Shown here: one piece after another, positions 12,550 through 20,650 of the stretch
Numbering within the stretch: the first letter of the stretch is position 1
Layout of the letters: the number at the start of each line of letters is the position of its first letter
Assembly (NCBI RefSeq): GCF_002160985.1
Contig: NZ_NFLQ01000001.1
Span: 1-64,000 of the forward strand
DNA from: Lachnoclostridium sp. An118
Lineage (GTDB): Bacteria; Bacillota; Clostridia; Lachnospirales; Lachnospiraceae
Reading direction: 5' to 3'
Length of the DNA stretch: 64,000 nucleotides
The notes under the pieces: generated by a model
The model's input: the letters and a program-made list of their open reading frames with translations, nothing else
What the model was told of the DNA's origin: nothing
Database searches by the model: none
Position numbers and translations under genes: made by a program

Positions 12550-12890
12550 TAGCTGGCAGGTCCAAAGCATGGACAAAAAAGCTGGCGAAGAATAAAAACA
12601 CAATCTCAGACAGGAAAGGCACAGACGGAAACGAGTAGTCCTCCGGAGCTATCCAGAGAGAGGGGCAGGATGCTGGAAGTCCCTTATAGCAGATGGACGA
12701 TGAAAACCATTCCCGAGCCGCACTGCAGAACGGCCAGAAGGCCCAGTAAGCGGTGACGCAGCCCGCGTTAAGGGACAGGATTTTATTTTGAGGAAATGAA
12801 ATCCTTTTGAGTGAAAAATAAAGGTGGAACCGTGCAGAGAATTGCACCCTTGCGGAGGACGAAGAAGCAGTCCCGGCAGGGGTGTTTTTT
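12550..12890 (+). promoter_or_regulatory. T-box riboswitch controlling thrS
   Basis: The conserved T-box core GGTGGAACCG lies at 12823-12832. It is followed by a terminator whose arms CACCCTTGC and GCAGGGGTG pair with one wobble and run into TTTTTT. An AGTA element lies in the 5' part, and an AGAGAG distal-loop motif is near 12650. A candidate threonine specifier ACC lies at 12706-12708, inferred from position only. Uncharged tRNA-Thr pairing here would favour antitermination and thrS expression. Confidence 0.9.
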
Positions 12891-12952
12891 GTTTTAGAGA
12901 AAAGTCCTCTGATAGCTGTCTGGATGAAAGCAGAGAAAGGAGAAGAAAGACT

Positions 12953-14704
12953 ATGAAAGTGAGCATGAAAGACGGGTCTGTCCAGGACCTGACATTCGCG
13001 GACGATGTGGGACAGGAGGCGTTCCGCCACACCACATCCCACATCCTTGCGCAGGCAGTGAAGCGTCTCTGGCCGGACACAAAATGTGCCATCGGACCGG
13101 CTATCAAGGACGGATTTTACTACGATTTTGAATTCAGCTTCCCGTTCACAACAGAGCATCTGGCAGACGTGGAAAAAGAGATGAAGAAGATCGTGAAAGA
13201 GGCCCTTCCCCTGGAGAGGAGCGCGGTCAGCAGAGAAGAGGCATTAAAGCTCATGGAGGACAGAGGCGAGCCCTACAAGGTGGAGCTTATCGAGGAACTT
13301 CCCGAGGGCGAAGAGATCAGTCTCTATAAGCAGGGCGAGTTCGTGGACCTGTGCGCAGGCCCCCACGTGTCCAACACAAGCGTAGTGAAGGCGTTCAAGC
13401 TCCAGAGCGTGGCGGGCGCCTACTGGCATGGCGACGAGCACAACCAGATGCTGACAAGGATCTACGGCACCTCCTTCCCCAAGGCGGCGGAGCTGGACGA
13501 GTATCTGGCCAAGATCGAGGAGGCGAAGAAGAGGGACCACAGAAAGCTGGGCAAAGAGCTTGGACTTTTTGCTATCATGGAGGAGGGGCCGGGCTTCCCG
13601 TTCTTCCTTCCCAAGGGTATGGTGCTCAAGAACCTGCTCATCGATTACTGGAGAAAGCTGCACACGAGAGAGGGCTATGTGGAGATTTCCACACCTATCA
13701 TCCTGAGCCGTCATCTCTGGGAGAACTCCGGACACTGGGATCACTATAAGGACAATATGTATACCACAGTCATTGATGATGAGGACTATGCAGTGAAGCC
13801 TATGAACTGTCCCGGAGGCATGCTTGTCTACAAGGTGGAGCCCCGATCCTACAAGGACCTGCCCATGCGGGTGGGTGAGCTGGGACTGGTGCACCGCCAC
13901 GAGAAATCCGGACAGCTCCACGGCCTGATGCGGGTGCGCTGCTTTACGCAGGATGATGCCCACATTTTTATGACAGAGGACCAGGTCCAGGATGAGATCA
14001 AGGGCGTGGCCAGACTGATCGACGAGGTGTACTCCAAATTCGGCTTTAAATACCACGTAGAGCTCTCCACAAGGCCCGAGGACAGCATGGGTACGGACGA
14101 GGAGTGGGAGATGGCTACAAACGCCCTCAGAGGCGCTCTGGAGTCCCTTGGACTGGACTATGTGGTGAACGAGGGAGACGGAGCCTTCTACGGCCCGAAG
14201 ATCGACTTCCACCTGGAGGACTCCATCGGAAGGACATGGCAGTGCGGAACCATCCAGCTTGACTTCCAGATGCCCCAGAGATTTGACCTGGAGTACACGG
14301 GAGCGGATGGAGAGAAGCACCGCCCCATCATGATCCACAGAGTGGCATTCGGCTCCATCGAGCGTTTCATCGGTATCCTCATCGAGCACTATGCCGGAAA
14401 ATTCCCGGTATGGCTCTCACCTGTGCAGGTGAAGATACTTCCCGTATCCGAGAAATTTGCCGACTATGCAGAGAAGGTGTCTGACGCGCTGAAGGCGGCA
14501 GGCGTCCGCGTGGAGACGGACGACAGGAGTGAGAAGCTGGGCTACAAGATCCGCAGCGCCCAGATGGAGAAAGTTCCCTACATGCTCATCGTCGGCGAGA
14601 AGGAAGTGGAGGGAGAGTGCGTCTCCGTCCGCAGAAGAGACGAGGGAGACATCGGCAGCATGAGCGTGGATGAGTTCGCAAAGCTTGTGCTGGGAGATAA
14701 ATAG
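12953..14704 (+). CDS. thrS: Threonine--tRNA ligase lacking the TGS domain
   Basis: This class II synthetase is 583 residues, about 55 shorter than the usual form. It starts directly before the editing domain (HTTSH at about 26-30, and CAGPH near 133), so the N-terminal TGS domain is absent. The catalytic core has the zinc ligands in MNCPGG, HRHEKSG and MIHRVAFGS, and the C-terminal anticodon-binding domain is present. ATG 12953 is chosen because AAAGGAG precedes it; the open frame upstream runs through the T-box terminator. Expression is under T-box control. Confidence 0.96.
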   Translation: MKVSMKDGSVQDLTFADDVGQEAFRHTTSHILAQAVKRLWPDTKCAIGPAIKDGFYYDFEFSFPFTTEHLADVEKEMKKIVKEALPLERSAVSREEALKLMEDRGEPYKVELIEELPEGEEISLYKQGEFVDLCAGPHVSNTSVVKAFKLQSVAGAYWHGDEHNQMLTRIYGTSFPKAAELDEYLAKIEEAKKRDHRKLGKELGLFAIMEEGPGFPFFLPKGMVLKNLLIDYWRKLHTREGYVEISTPIILSRHLWENSGHWDHYKDNMYTTVIDDEDYAVKPMNCPGGMLVYKVEPRSYKDLPMRVGELGLVHRHEKSGQLHGLMRVRCFTQDDAHIFMTEDQVQDEIKGVARLIDEVYSKFGFKYHVELSTRPEDSMGTDEEWEMATNALRGALESLGLDYVVNEGDGAFYGPKIDFHLEDSIGRTWQCGTIQLDFQMPQRFDLEYTGADGEKHRPIMIHRVAFGSIERFIGILIEHYAGKFPVWLSPVQVKILPVSEKFADYAEKVSDALKAAGVRVETDDRSEKLGYKIRSAQMEKVPYMLIVGEKEVEGECVSVRRRDEGDIGSMSVDEFAKLVLGDK

Positions 14705-14772
14705 GACGCTTGTAAGCAGGACGCTTCTGGACTGCGGTAAAACAGGGGACTGAAAGATAAAATATAAAAGGA

Positions 14773-14832
14773 AAAGGCAGCAGTGCCCGGGGAAAACGCT
14801 ATGTGCATGACCCGGTGCGCTGCTGCCTTTTT
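14773..14832. terminator. Bidirectional terminator between thrS and the convergent small gene
   Basis: AAAAGGCAGCAG and CTGCTGCCTTTT are perfect inverted arms, with additional GC pairing inside the loop. The A/T runs on both sides let it work for both converging transcripts. Confidence 0.85.
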
Positions 14833-14866
14833 CTGTAATGCTGTTTTCTGCTATTGCTATTTGCTG

Positions 14867-15061
14867 TTATCCCATCATGACCATGTGGGCGATGGAGGCC
14901 GCGTCGTCAGAGTGGCTCTGGCGGCAGACCAGGATGCTGCAGATGTAGTCCTCCTCCAGGTCCAGCTCCTGGCTGATCTTTGTTACGGTCTGGCCTGCGT
15001 CGTTGAGCTCCAGGACCTGCTCTATCTCCCTTGTGACCTGTTCCAGTGTTTTTTCTGCCAT
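14867..15061 (-). CDS. Small HTH-like protein of unknown function
   Basis: This 64-residue protein contains VTKISQELDLEEDYICSILVCR, read here in parts (VTKISQELDL, EEDYICSILV), which resembles a short helix-turn-helix. An acidic helical segment precedes it, and it ends DDAASIAHMVMMG. AGAGGATAAACC precedes the ATG on the minus strand. I recall similar short proteins in Lachnospiraceae but know of no function. Confidence 0.7.
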   Translation of the reverse strand: MAEKTLEQVTREIEQVLELNDAGQTVTKISQELDLEEDYICSILVCRQSHSDDAASIAHMVMMG

Positions 15062-15204
15062 TGGTTTATCCTCTCTTTTGCTTGAAATGTAGTTTCTATT
15101 TTATAAGAAGAGGGTGGAAATGTCCAGAGGAAGATCGTTTTATATCACTTTGTAGATATAGTAGGAGCGGGAAAGGAGTGAAAGCATGAGGATGCGCGCC
15201 TGCG

Positions 15205-15403
15205 ATGAAGATCATCCTGGAACTGCCCAGCGCATCCTTGAGGATATGCGGGACTTTCCCGGAGAGAGCTGGCAGAAAGATCGGGGGTCTCCATCAGGCA
15301 GATCCAGCTTTTGGAACAGAGGCAGAGAGATCAACAGGGCTCTCCCGGAAATCTGGCCGGCGGGCTGATACGAAAAATCCTAGGCAGGCGTGAACTCGTA
15401 CGA
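15205..15403 (+). pseudogene. Frameshifted remnant of an XRE-type HTH regulator
   Basis: Pieces of one helix-turn-helix protein appear in successive frames. MKIILELPSAS is in one frame from 15205, ILEDMRDF is in the next, and AGLSRRELAERSGVSIRQIQ then LLEQRQRD are in the third from 15248. The last piece is a clear XRE-like recognition-helix pattern (SRRELAERSGVSIRQIQ). No single frame joins them, and stops fall between. GGAG precedes ATG 15186/15205. It is probably a decayed regulator in a degraded patch. Confidence 0.6.
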
Positions 15404-15415
15404 GCGGCGCCTGCC
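15383..15415 (-). terminator. Hairpin downstream of the symporter remnant
   Basis: GGCAGGCG and CGCCTGCC pair around an inner CTCGTACGAG palindrome. On the minus strand this is followed by TAGGATTTTT, so it could be the old terminator of the symporter gene. Confidence 0.45.
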
Positions 15416-15460
15416 CAGGATGGATTTGGGTTTTGTGATCTGTTTAAAAATCTGTCTGCC

Positions 15461-15958
15461 TTAGCTGTTATATACGTCCTCGTCCAGCATCTTCAGGCTC
15501 TTTGACACTAGCGTGGTGCCGGTCAGGTCTCCCACGTTGTTTGCCATTGTGGCGAATGGGTCAAGGATCGGCCATACAGCCGCCATGACCGGGATGAGCG
15601 TCAGGCCCACATCTCCGATGATGGTCTGGATGATGATGGTGGACATGACGATTCCGGAACCCTTTACGCCGGCGGCGCCGATGGAGAGGATCAGACTTAA
15701 GAAAATAAACTGGAAGATCCTTTCCGGCGTGATGTCAAGCCCGAACAGGTTGCAGGCGAAGATCGCGATGACACTGTACTGGATAGCGGCTCCGTCCATG
15801 TTACATGTATTTCCCAGGGGAAGGGTAAATCCGTAAACCTTTTCCGAACATCCCAGCCTCTCCTCCGCAATCTTGATGGATACAGGAAGTGTGGCCGCTG
15901 ATGAGGTAGTGGTGAAGGCAACCAGCATGGATGTGGATATCTTTTTAAAGAATTTCCC
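15461..15958 (-). pseudogene. C-terminal remnant of a dicarboxylate/amino acid:cation symporter (SDF family)
   Basis: The 155-residue open frame, plus about ten residues before its first Met, encodes only the C-terminal part of an SDF transporter. It shows the serine-rich hairpin TTTSSAATLPVSIKIAEE, the substrate segment PLGNTCNMDG, and the HP2/TM8 region with DPFATMANNVGDLT. Family members are about 400-430 residues, so roughly 250 N-terminal residues are missing. A TGA at 15959-15961 closes the frame just upstream of GKFFKKIS, with no ribosome site. Between 15959 and 16130 I see only AT-rich sequence without a gene. Confidence 0.85.
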
Positions 15959-16133
15959 TCACATTCCTTTCTGTAGAGCATTACATACAAGAAGTTACAA
16001 TGTTCTGGTAAATCGGCCGTCCTACCTAAAACTATTTGATCGTATCACGGGTTAAAGTGTATTAAAAATTCATATTATTTATAAATATTATGTGGAATGT
16101 TTATTTATGCATTGCGGTCTGTCAGGGAAAAGA

Positions 16134-16188
16134 AATGCCCCCGTGATGCTCCAAAGACCCAGGCGGGTCCGGATATCACGGGGGCATT
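16134..16188 (-). terminator. Terminator of the flavin oxidoreductase gene
   Basis: AATGCCCCCGTGAT and ATCACGGGGGCATT form a perfect 14-base stem, with an inner GACCC/GGGTC hairpin. On the minus strand it is followed by TTTCTTTT. It lies about 75 bases beyond the stop of the flavoenzyme gene. Confidence 0.88.
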
Positions 16189-16264
16189 CGCCTGTGAACA
16201 CAACCGGGTTCATCTATAAAAAAGGATATTTCGACTGGCCCCGGAGCTTTTATCGGGGTGCGCT

Positions 16265-18265
16265 CTACAGGTATCCCAGTCTGTCTAATGTGGCAAGCAC
16301 CATGTGGCGGCCTGCGTCGGTTCCGTCTATGATGCGGCGTGCCCGCACGGAGTCACCGATGTTGAGGATCTCTGTGTCTTCACCCTCGAAGCCTTCCACA
16401 ATGTCGTTCCAGAGGGGCGCGTGAGCCTTCATGCCCAGGCATACAAAGCCGTAGTCGAATGGCAGCTCCTCCTCCTGGCCGTCGCGTTTCACCGTGAAGG
16501 AGTGGGGGTTGACTTTCAGCAGAGCTGTGTTCACAAGCTGTGTCACGCTGTGCTTTTTCATGCACTCCTTCATGCTGGAAGTGGTGGAGGCATCCAGCCC
16601 CTTGCCGATGACGGGCATCATTTCGATAATGGTTGTCTCTGCGCCTCTGGGGGCGAAGAATTCTACCACGTCAAGACCTACCGCGCCGCCGCCGATGACG
16701 ATGACCTTCTTGCCGTTCATGTCTTTGTCAAAGGCCGGGATGTCATCCATCAGATCCTTGATGCCGTACACGCCTGTATCCTCTTTGCCCAGATTTTCAT
16801 GAAGTCCTTCGATGGGCGGAAGAAGCGGTACAGAGCCGGTAGCGTTTACAACCAGGTCCGGGCTGTAGGGTCTGATCATATCCACAGTCACGTCCACACC
16901 TGTCTTGATAGTCAGGTTTTCCAGGCTCTCTGCCCGGTGCTTCAGGTATGTCGGGAAATCTGCCAGACGTTTCTTGGCCGGAATTCTGGAGATTTCCACG
17001 GAAAGTCCGCCTACATGATCCTGCTTTTCCAGAAGTGTGACATGGCAGCCCACCTCAGCAGCTGTGCAGGCAGCTTCCAGTCCGGCTGTACCGGCGCCCA
17101 CAACAACGACATTGCAGGGTTTGTTCACTTTCTGTTTTTTGTAGGCCTCTCCGTTGATAAGATCCGGGTTCACGGTACAGCGCAGCGGCTTGTTGCCTCC
17201 GATACGGTTGCCCACGCAGCCGATGTTGCAGGAGATACATTTGCGGATGTCTTCCACGTTGCCGTATCTTGCCTTGTTGCACCAGTCAGGATCTGCGATC
17301 AGGCCGCGGCCCATGCCGATCAGGTCTGCGTCGCCCCTTGCCAGGATGTCCTCTGCCACCTGGGGGTTGCGGATGTTTCCAATGGCAATGGTAGGCTTGT
17401 GGAATTTATCCCGGACAGCCTTTGCCATGTAGGAGCGCCATCCGTCCTCTAAATAGTTGGCGTCGATCTGGTACTGGATGGAAGGGTTCAGGGCAGAGGA
17501 GGTGTCGAACATGTCCACACCGTCATTTAAAAACTCCAGGTACTCCAGGCAGTCCTCCACTGTGTTTCCGCCCTCTACCAGCTCGTCCACGCTCAGACGA
17601 AGGGAGATCGGCACTCTCGGACCAACGGCCGCGCGGACTTCGTCGATGACCATGCGGCAGAAGCGTGCGCGGTTCTCGGCACAGCCGCCGAACTCGTCTG
17701 TACGGTTGTTCATGGTAGGTGAGAGGAACTGGCTGATCAGGTAGGAGTGTCCGGCGTGGATCTCCACCATGTCAAAGCCTGCGTTTACCGCGCGGCGCGC
17801 AGCAGCGCCGTAATCCTTTGCAATGCTCTCAAGCTCTTCTCTTGTCAGCGGGCGTGGCTCTTCGCCGCCTTCTTTGGAAGGAAGATTGGAGGCGGAGACA
17901 GGCTGCATGCCGATCCTTGAGGACATGGCAGAAGCGCCGGCGTGGTTCAGCTGTACGCCCATGCAGGCGCCGTATCTGTGACAGGCCTCTGTCAGATTGA
18001 AGAGACGGGGAATGTAGCAGTCCTTGTCAATGCGCAGCTGTGTGGTTCCGTTGGAGCCCTCCGGATATTTCACGCACACATTTTCCACGATGATGAGCCC
18101 CGTGCCGCCTCTTGCGCGCAGCTCATAGTATTTGATGTGCTCATCACTCAGCTCTCCTGTATGCCCGGCAAAGTCGCTTCCCATGGGCATCATGACAACA
18201 CGGTTCGGGAGTGTCATACCGTTGATCGTGAGGGGGCTGAAGATGTGTTTGAAGTTGTTCTTCAT
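16265..18265 (-). CDS. NADH:flavin oxidoreductase of the old-yellow-enzyme/2,4-dienoyl-CoA reductase type (BaiCD/BaiH-like architecture)
   Basis: This 666-residue protein has an N-terminal FMN-binding TIM barrel (residues 1-370, with QLNHAGA, EIHAGHSYLISQFLSP and GMGRGLIADP). A 4Fe-4S motif follows (CISCNIGC plus a cysteine in LRCTVNPD), then FAD/NAD(P) dinucleotide folds VVVVGAGTAGLEAA and VIVIGGGAVGLDVVEF. This is the architecture of 2,4-dienoyl-CoA reductase, enoate reductases, bile-acid BaiCD/BaiH and steroid reductases of gut clostridia. The substrate cannot be read from sequence, and no bai gene is nearby. GGAGGT precedes the start. It is monocistronic, with its own promoter and operator-like dyad. 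Confidence 0.93.
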   Translation of the reverse strand: MKNNFKHIFSPLTINGMTLPNRVVMMPMGSDFAGHTGELSDEHIKYYELRARGGTGLIIVENVCVKYPEGSNGTTQLRIDKDCYIPRLFNLTEACHRYGACMGVQLNHAGASAMSSRIGMQPVSASNLPSKEGGEEPRPLTREELESIAKDYGAAARRAVNAGFDMVEIHAGHSYLISQFLSPTMNNRTDEFGGCAENRARFCRMVIDEVRAAVGPRVPISLRLSVDELVEGGNTVEDCLEYLEFLNDGVDMFDTSSALNPSIQYQIDANYLEDGWRSYMAKAVRDKFHKPTIAIGNIRNPQVAEDILARGDADLIGMGRGLIADPDWCNKARYGNVEDIRKCISCNIGCVGNRIGGNKPLRCTVNPDLINGEAYKKQKVNKPCNVVVVGAGTAGLEAACTAAEVGCHVTLLEKQDHVGGLSVEISRIPAKKRLADFPTYLKHRAESLENLTIKTGVDVTVDMIRPYSPDLVVNATGSVPLLPPIEGLHENLGKEDTGVYGIKDLMDDIPAFDKDMNGKKVIVIGGGAVGLDVVEFFAPRGAETTIIEMMPVIGKGLDASTTSSMKECMKKHSVTQLVNTALLKVNPHSFTVKRDGQEEELPFDYGFVCLGMKAHAPLWNDIVEGFEGEDTEILNIGDSVRARRIIDGTDAGRHMVLATLDRLGYL

Positions 18266-18314
18266 TTGATTTACCTCCGTTAATGTAGTTTTTCAGATAA
18301 GCAGAACTTCGCTA

Positions 18315-18350
18315 TAACAACAGTATAAAACATTGTTAAAGATAAAACAA
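18315..18350 (-). promoter_or_regulatory. Promoter and operator-like dyad of the flavin oxidoreductase gene
   Basis: On the minus strand TTGTTT (18345-18350) and TATACT (18322-18327) are 17 bases apart. The -10 element lies inside a dyad with arms TAACAA (18315-18320) and TTGTTA (18333-18338). The dyad could bind a repressor, but no regulator gene is adjacent. Confidence 0.55.
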
Positions 18351-18445
18351 ATTCATGTTTTTGCGGCTGACGATAGAATATATCTATGGTTTTCGGAAAA
18401 GGGCTGCAGGAAAGGGGAGAGCCACTGATTTTTCACTCATTCTCA

Positions 18446-18474
18446 TTGAAAATCCGCATATGTTTTGATATAAT
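18446..18474 (+). promoter_or_regulatory. Promoter of the chorismate mutase-shikimate kinase gene
   Basis: TTGAAA (18446-18451) and a perfect TATAAT (18469-18474) are separated by 17 bases, 54 bases before the start codon. Confidence 0.8.
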
Positions 18475-18527
18475 ATGAAAATGTATTTTCGGAAGACATA
18501 TCATAGACATAATAGGAGAGAAAAGCG

Positions 18528-19313
18528 ATGAACGATTTGGAGATGTACCGTGAACAGCTTGCGCTGTGTGACGACAAGATTATTGACGCGCTGGTAGAGA
18601 GGAACGCCATAGTGGAGAAGATCATGGCGTACAAAGAAGAGTACGGTATGCCGATCCTCCAGCCCCAGCAGGAGGCAAAGCAGGCGGCGCGCCTGAAGGA
18701 AAAGCTTGGAGACAACAAATACAGAGAAGAGATATACGATGTTTTCCGCCGGATCAACCGCAACAGCAAGCGCATCCAGGCAAGGAAGCTGTTTGACTAT
18801 AATATCATCCTTATCGGATTTATGGGAGCCGGCAAGACGACCATCTCCGATTACCTGAGCACCATGTTTGCCATGAACATCGTGGAGATGGACCAGGTGA
18901 TCGAGGAGCGGGAGGAGATGAGCATCCAGGATATTTTCGCTACATACGGAGAGGAGTACTTCCGCGAGCTGGAGACAGGTCTGCTGGTCGAGATGCAGTC
19001 CAGGAAGAACACGGTCATCTCCTGCGGAGGCGGCGTGGCCATGCGGGAGAGAAATGTGGCTGAGATGAAGAAGAACGGCCGGGTCGTGCTCCTGACCGCA
19101 AGTCCTGAGACTATTTACGAGAGAGTGAAGGACAGCAACAGCCGCCCTGTCCTCAATGGAAGAAAGAATGTGCAGGGGATTTCAGAGCTGATGGAGCAGC
19201 GCCGGGAGAAGTATGAGGCGGCTGCGGACATCGTGGTGAACACAGACGGAAAGACTGTGCTCCAGGTCTGCGAGGAGATGATCCAGAAGCTGACGGAGAT
19301 GGAAGGAAAGTGA
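18528..19313 (+). CDS. Chorismate mutase-shikimate kinase fusion
   Basis: This 261-residue protein joins an AroQ-type chorismate mutase helical domain (residues 1-85: YREQLALCDDKIIDALVERN and the YREEIYDVFRRINRNSK region) to a shikimate kinase (about 90-258). The kinase shows the P-loop GFMGAGKTT, the substrate motif EMDQVIEE, RELETGLL, the SCGGGVAMRERN loop and the lid SRPVLNG. It would combine two non-consecutive steps of aromatic amino acid synthesis in the cytoplasm. The stop overlaps the yqeG start. Confidence 0.93.
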   Translation: MNDLEMYREQLALCDDKIIDALVERNAIVEKIMAYKEEYGMPILQPQQEAKQAARLKEKLGDNKYREEIYDVFRRINRNSKRIQARKLFDYNIILIGFMGAGKTTISDYLSTMFAMNIVEMDQVIEEREEMSIQDIFATYGEEYFRELETGLLVEMQSRKNTVISCGGGVAMRERNVAEMKKNGRVVLLTASPETIYERVKDSNSRPVLNGRKNVQGISELMEQRREKYEAAADIVVNTDGKTVLQVCEEMIQKLTEMEGK

Positions 19314-19822
19314 TGTTTGAGCGATTTTTTCCCGACAGATATGTGGCTTCCACATATATAATAGATTACGAAAAGCTGTATGAGGAGGGCGTGCGGGGCC
19401 TGATCTTTGACATCGACAACACCCTGGTCCCCCACGGAGCCCCTGCTGACGAGCGTGCGGTGAGGCTCTTTGCAAGACTGAAGGATATCGGCTTCCGGTG
19501 CTGCCTTATCTCCAACAACCAGGAGAAGCGGGTGAAGACCTTCAACGAGCCCATCCGGGTGGACTATGTCTACAATGCCCACAAGCCCTCTGTGAAAAAC
19601 TACATCAAGGCCATGGAGATCATGGGCACAGACCGGGAGAGCACGGTCTTTATCGGGGACCAGCTCTTTACCGACGTGTGGGGGGCAAAGAGGGCAGGCA
19701 TCCCCAATATCCTCGTAAAGCCCATTCATCCCAGGGAGGAGATCCAGATCGTGCTGAAGCGCTATCTGGAGAAAATCGTGCTCTATTTTTACAGAAAGAG
19801 CCTGAATGGAAAAAAAGGTTGA
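19313..19822 (+). CDS. yqeG: YqeG family HAD-IIIA phosphatase
   Basis: The 169-residue protein has HAD motif I as DIDNTLVPHG, a motif II serine/asparagine in CCLISNNQEKRV, a lysine in NAHKPS, and motif IV GDQLFTDVWGAKRAG. YqeG proteins are cytoplasmic HAD hydrolases; the natural substrate is not firmly known. Its ATG 19313 overlaps the upstream stop as TGATG, so translation is probably coupled to the upstream fusion. efp follows 85 bases later. Confidence 0.9.
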   Translation: MFERFFPDRYVASTYIIDYEKLYEEGVRGLIFDIDNTLVPHGAPADERAVRLFARLKDIGFRCCLISNNQEKRVKTFNEPIRVDYVYNAHKPSVKNYIKAMEIMGTDRESTVFIGDQLFTDVWGAKRAGIPNILVKPIHPREEIQIVLKRYLEKIVLYFYRKSLNGKKG

Positions 19823-19906
19823 AAAAAGCCCCAGAGTATTATAAAATGGAACAAGTGAAAAAGAACGACATGTACTATCTGAAGGTACAGTTTAAGGAGG
19901 ATCATA

Positions 19907-20464
19907 ATGGTTTCAGCAGGAGATTTTAAAAACGGATTAACCGTGGAGATTGAGGGAAATATCTATCAGATCCTTGATTTCCAGCATGTAAAACCCGGAA
20001 AGGGTGCGGCTTTTGTCCGTACTAAATTAAAAAACATCATCAACGGCGGTGTTGTGGAGAAGACCTTCCGCCCAACAGAGAAGTTTGAGACAGCCCATAT
20101 CGACAGAAAGGATATGCAGTATCTGTACTCAGACGGAGACCTCTACAACTTCATGGATATGGAGACATTTGACCAGCTGGCTGTCAATGCGGACGTTGTG
20201 GGTGACTCCCTCAAATTCGTAAAGGAGAACGACACAGTAAAGGTCATCTCCCACGAGGGCAATGTATTTGCCATTGAGCCGCCTATCACGGTCGAGCTCC
20301 GTGTGACAGAGACAGAGCCGGGCGTGAAGGGAGATACAGCTACAGGAGCTACAAAGCCGGCTATCGTGGAGACAGGCGCGCAGATCATGGTTCCGCTCTT
20401 TGTAAACCAGGACGATGTGCTGAAGATCGACACACGTACAGGCGAGTATCTGTCCAGAGTTTAG
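19907..20464 (+). CDS. efp: Elongation factor P
   Basis: This 185-residue, three-domain protein rescues ribosomes stalled on polyproline. It starts [20 protein letters not shown], and the tip lysine is K32 in KPGKGAAF, the usual modification site. The C-terminal OB domains end [18 protein letters not shown] strong AAGGAGG site precedes the ATG. No known EF-P modification gene is adjacent. Confidence 0.97.
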   Translation: MVSAGDFKNGLTVEIEGNIYQILDFQHVKPGKGAAFVRTKLKNIINGGVVEKTFRPTEKFETAHIDRKDMQYLYSDGDLYNFMDMETFDQLAVNADVVGDSLKFVKENDTVKVISHEGNVFAIEPPITVELRVTETEPGVKGDTATGATKPAIVETGAQIMVPLFVNQDDVLKIDTRTGEYLSRV

Positions 20465-20498
20465 TATGCAGTTTGAAAAGTAAAAGAATGATGAAAAG

Positions 20499-20526
20499 GC
20501 CTTGCATTTTATGCAGGGCTTTTTTA
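20499..20526 (+). terminator. Terminator of efp
   Basis: GCCTTGCAT and ATGCAGGGC pair across a TTT loop with one wobble, followed by TTTTTT. It lies 34 bases after the efp stop. Confidence 0.88.
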
Positions 20527-20650
20527 TAATATAAGTCACCATAATATTCATTCCGGCAAAGCCGGGTCGTACCATTTTTGAGTGTCTGTCTTCAGATCAG
20601 CCTTTTTCCAGGCAGCGTTTCACAAAAAAACATGCAGAGAAAGGAGCAGT

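Noticed and set aside
12824-12952. N-terminal extension of thrS through the T-box region
   Set aside because: It would translate the T-box core and terminator, lacks a ribosome site and does not resemble a TGS domain.
15461-15928. Short symporter frame as a complete small transporter
   Set aside because: It holds only the C-terminal part of the SDF fold, has no ribosome site, and the homology continues upstream of its first Met until a stop.
16265-18265. Naming the flavoenzyme as baiCD or baiH
   Set aside because: The architecture matches, but no other bile-acid gene is nearby and the family covers many substrates.
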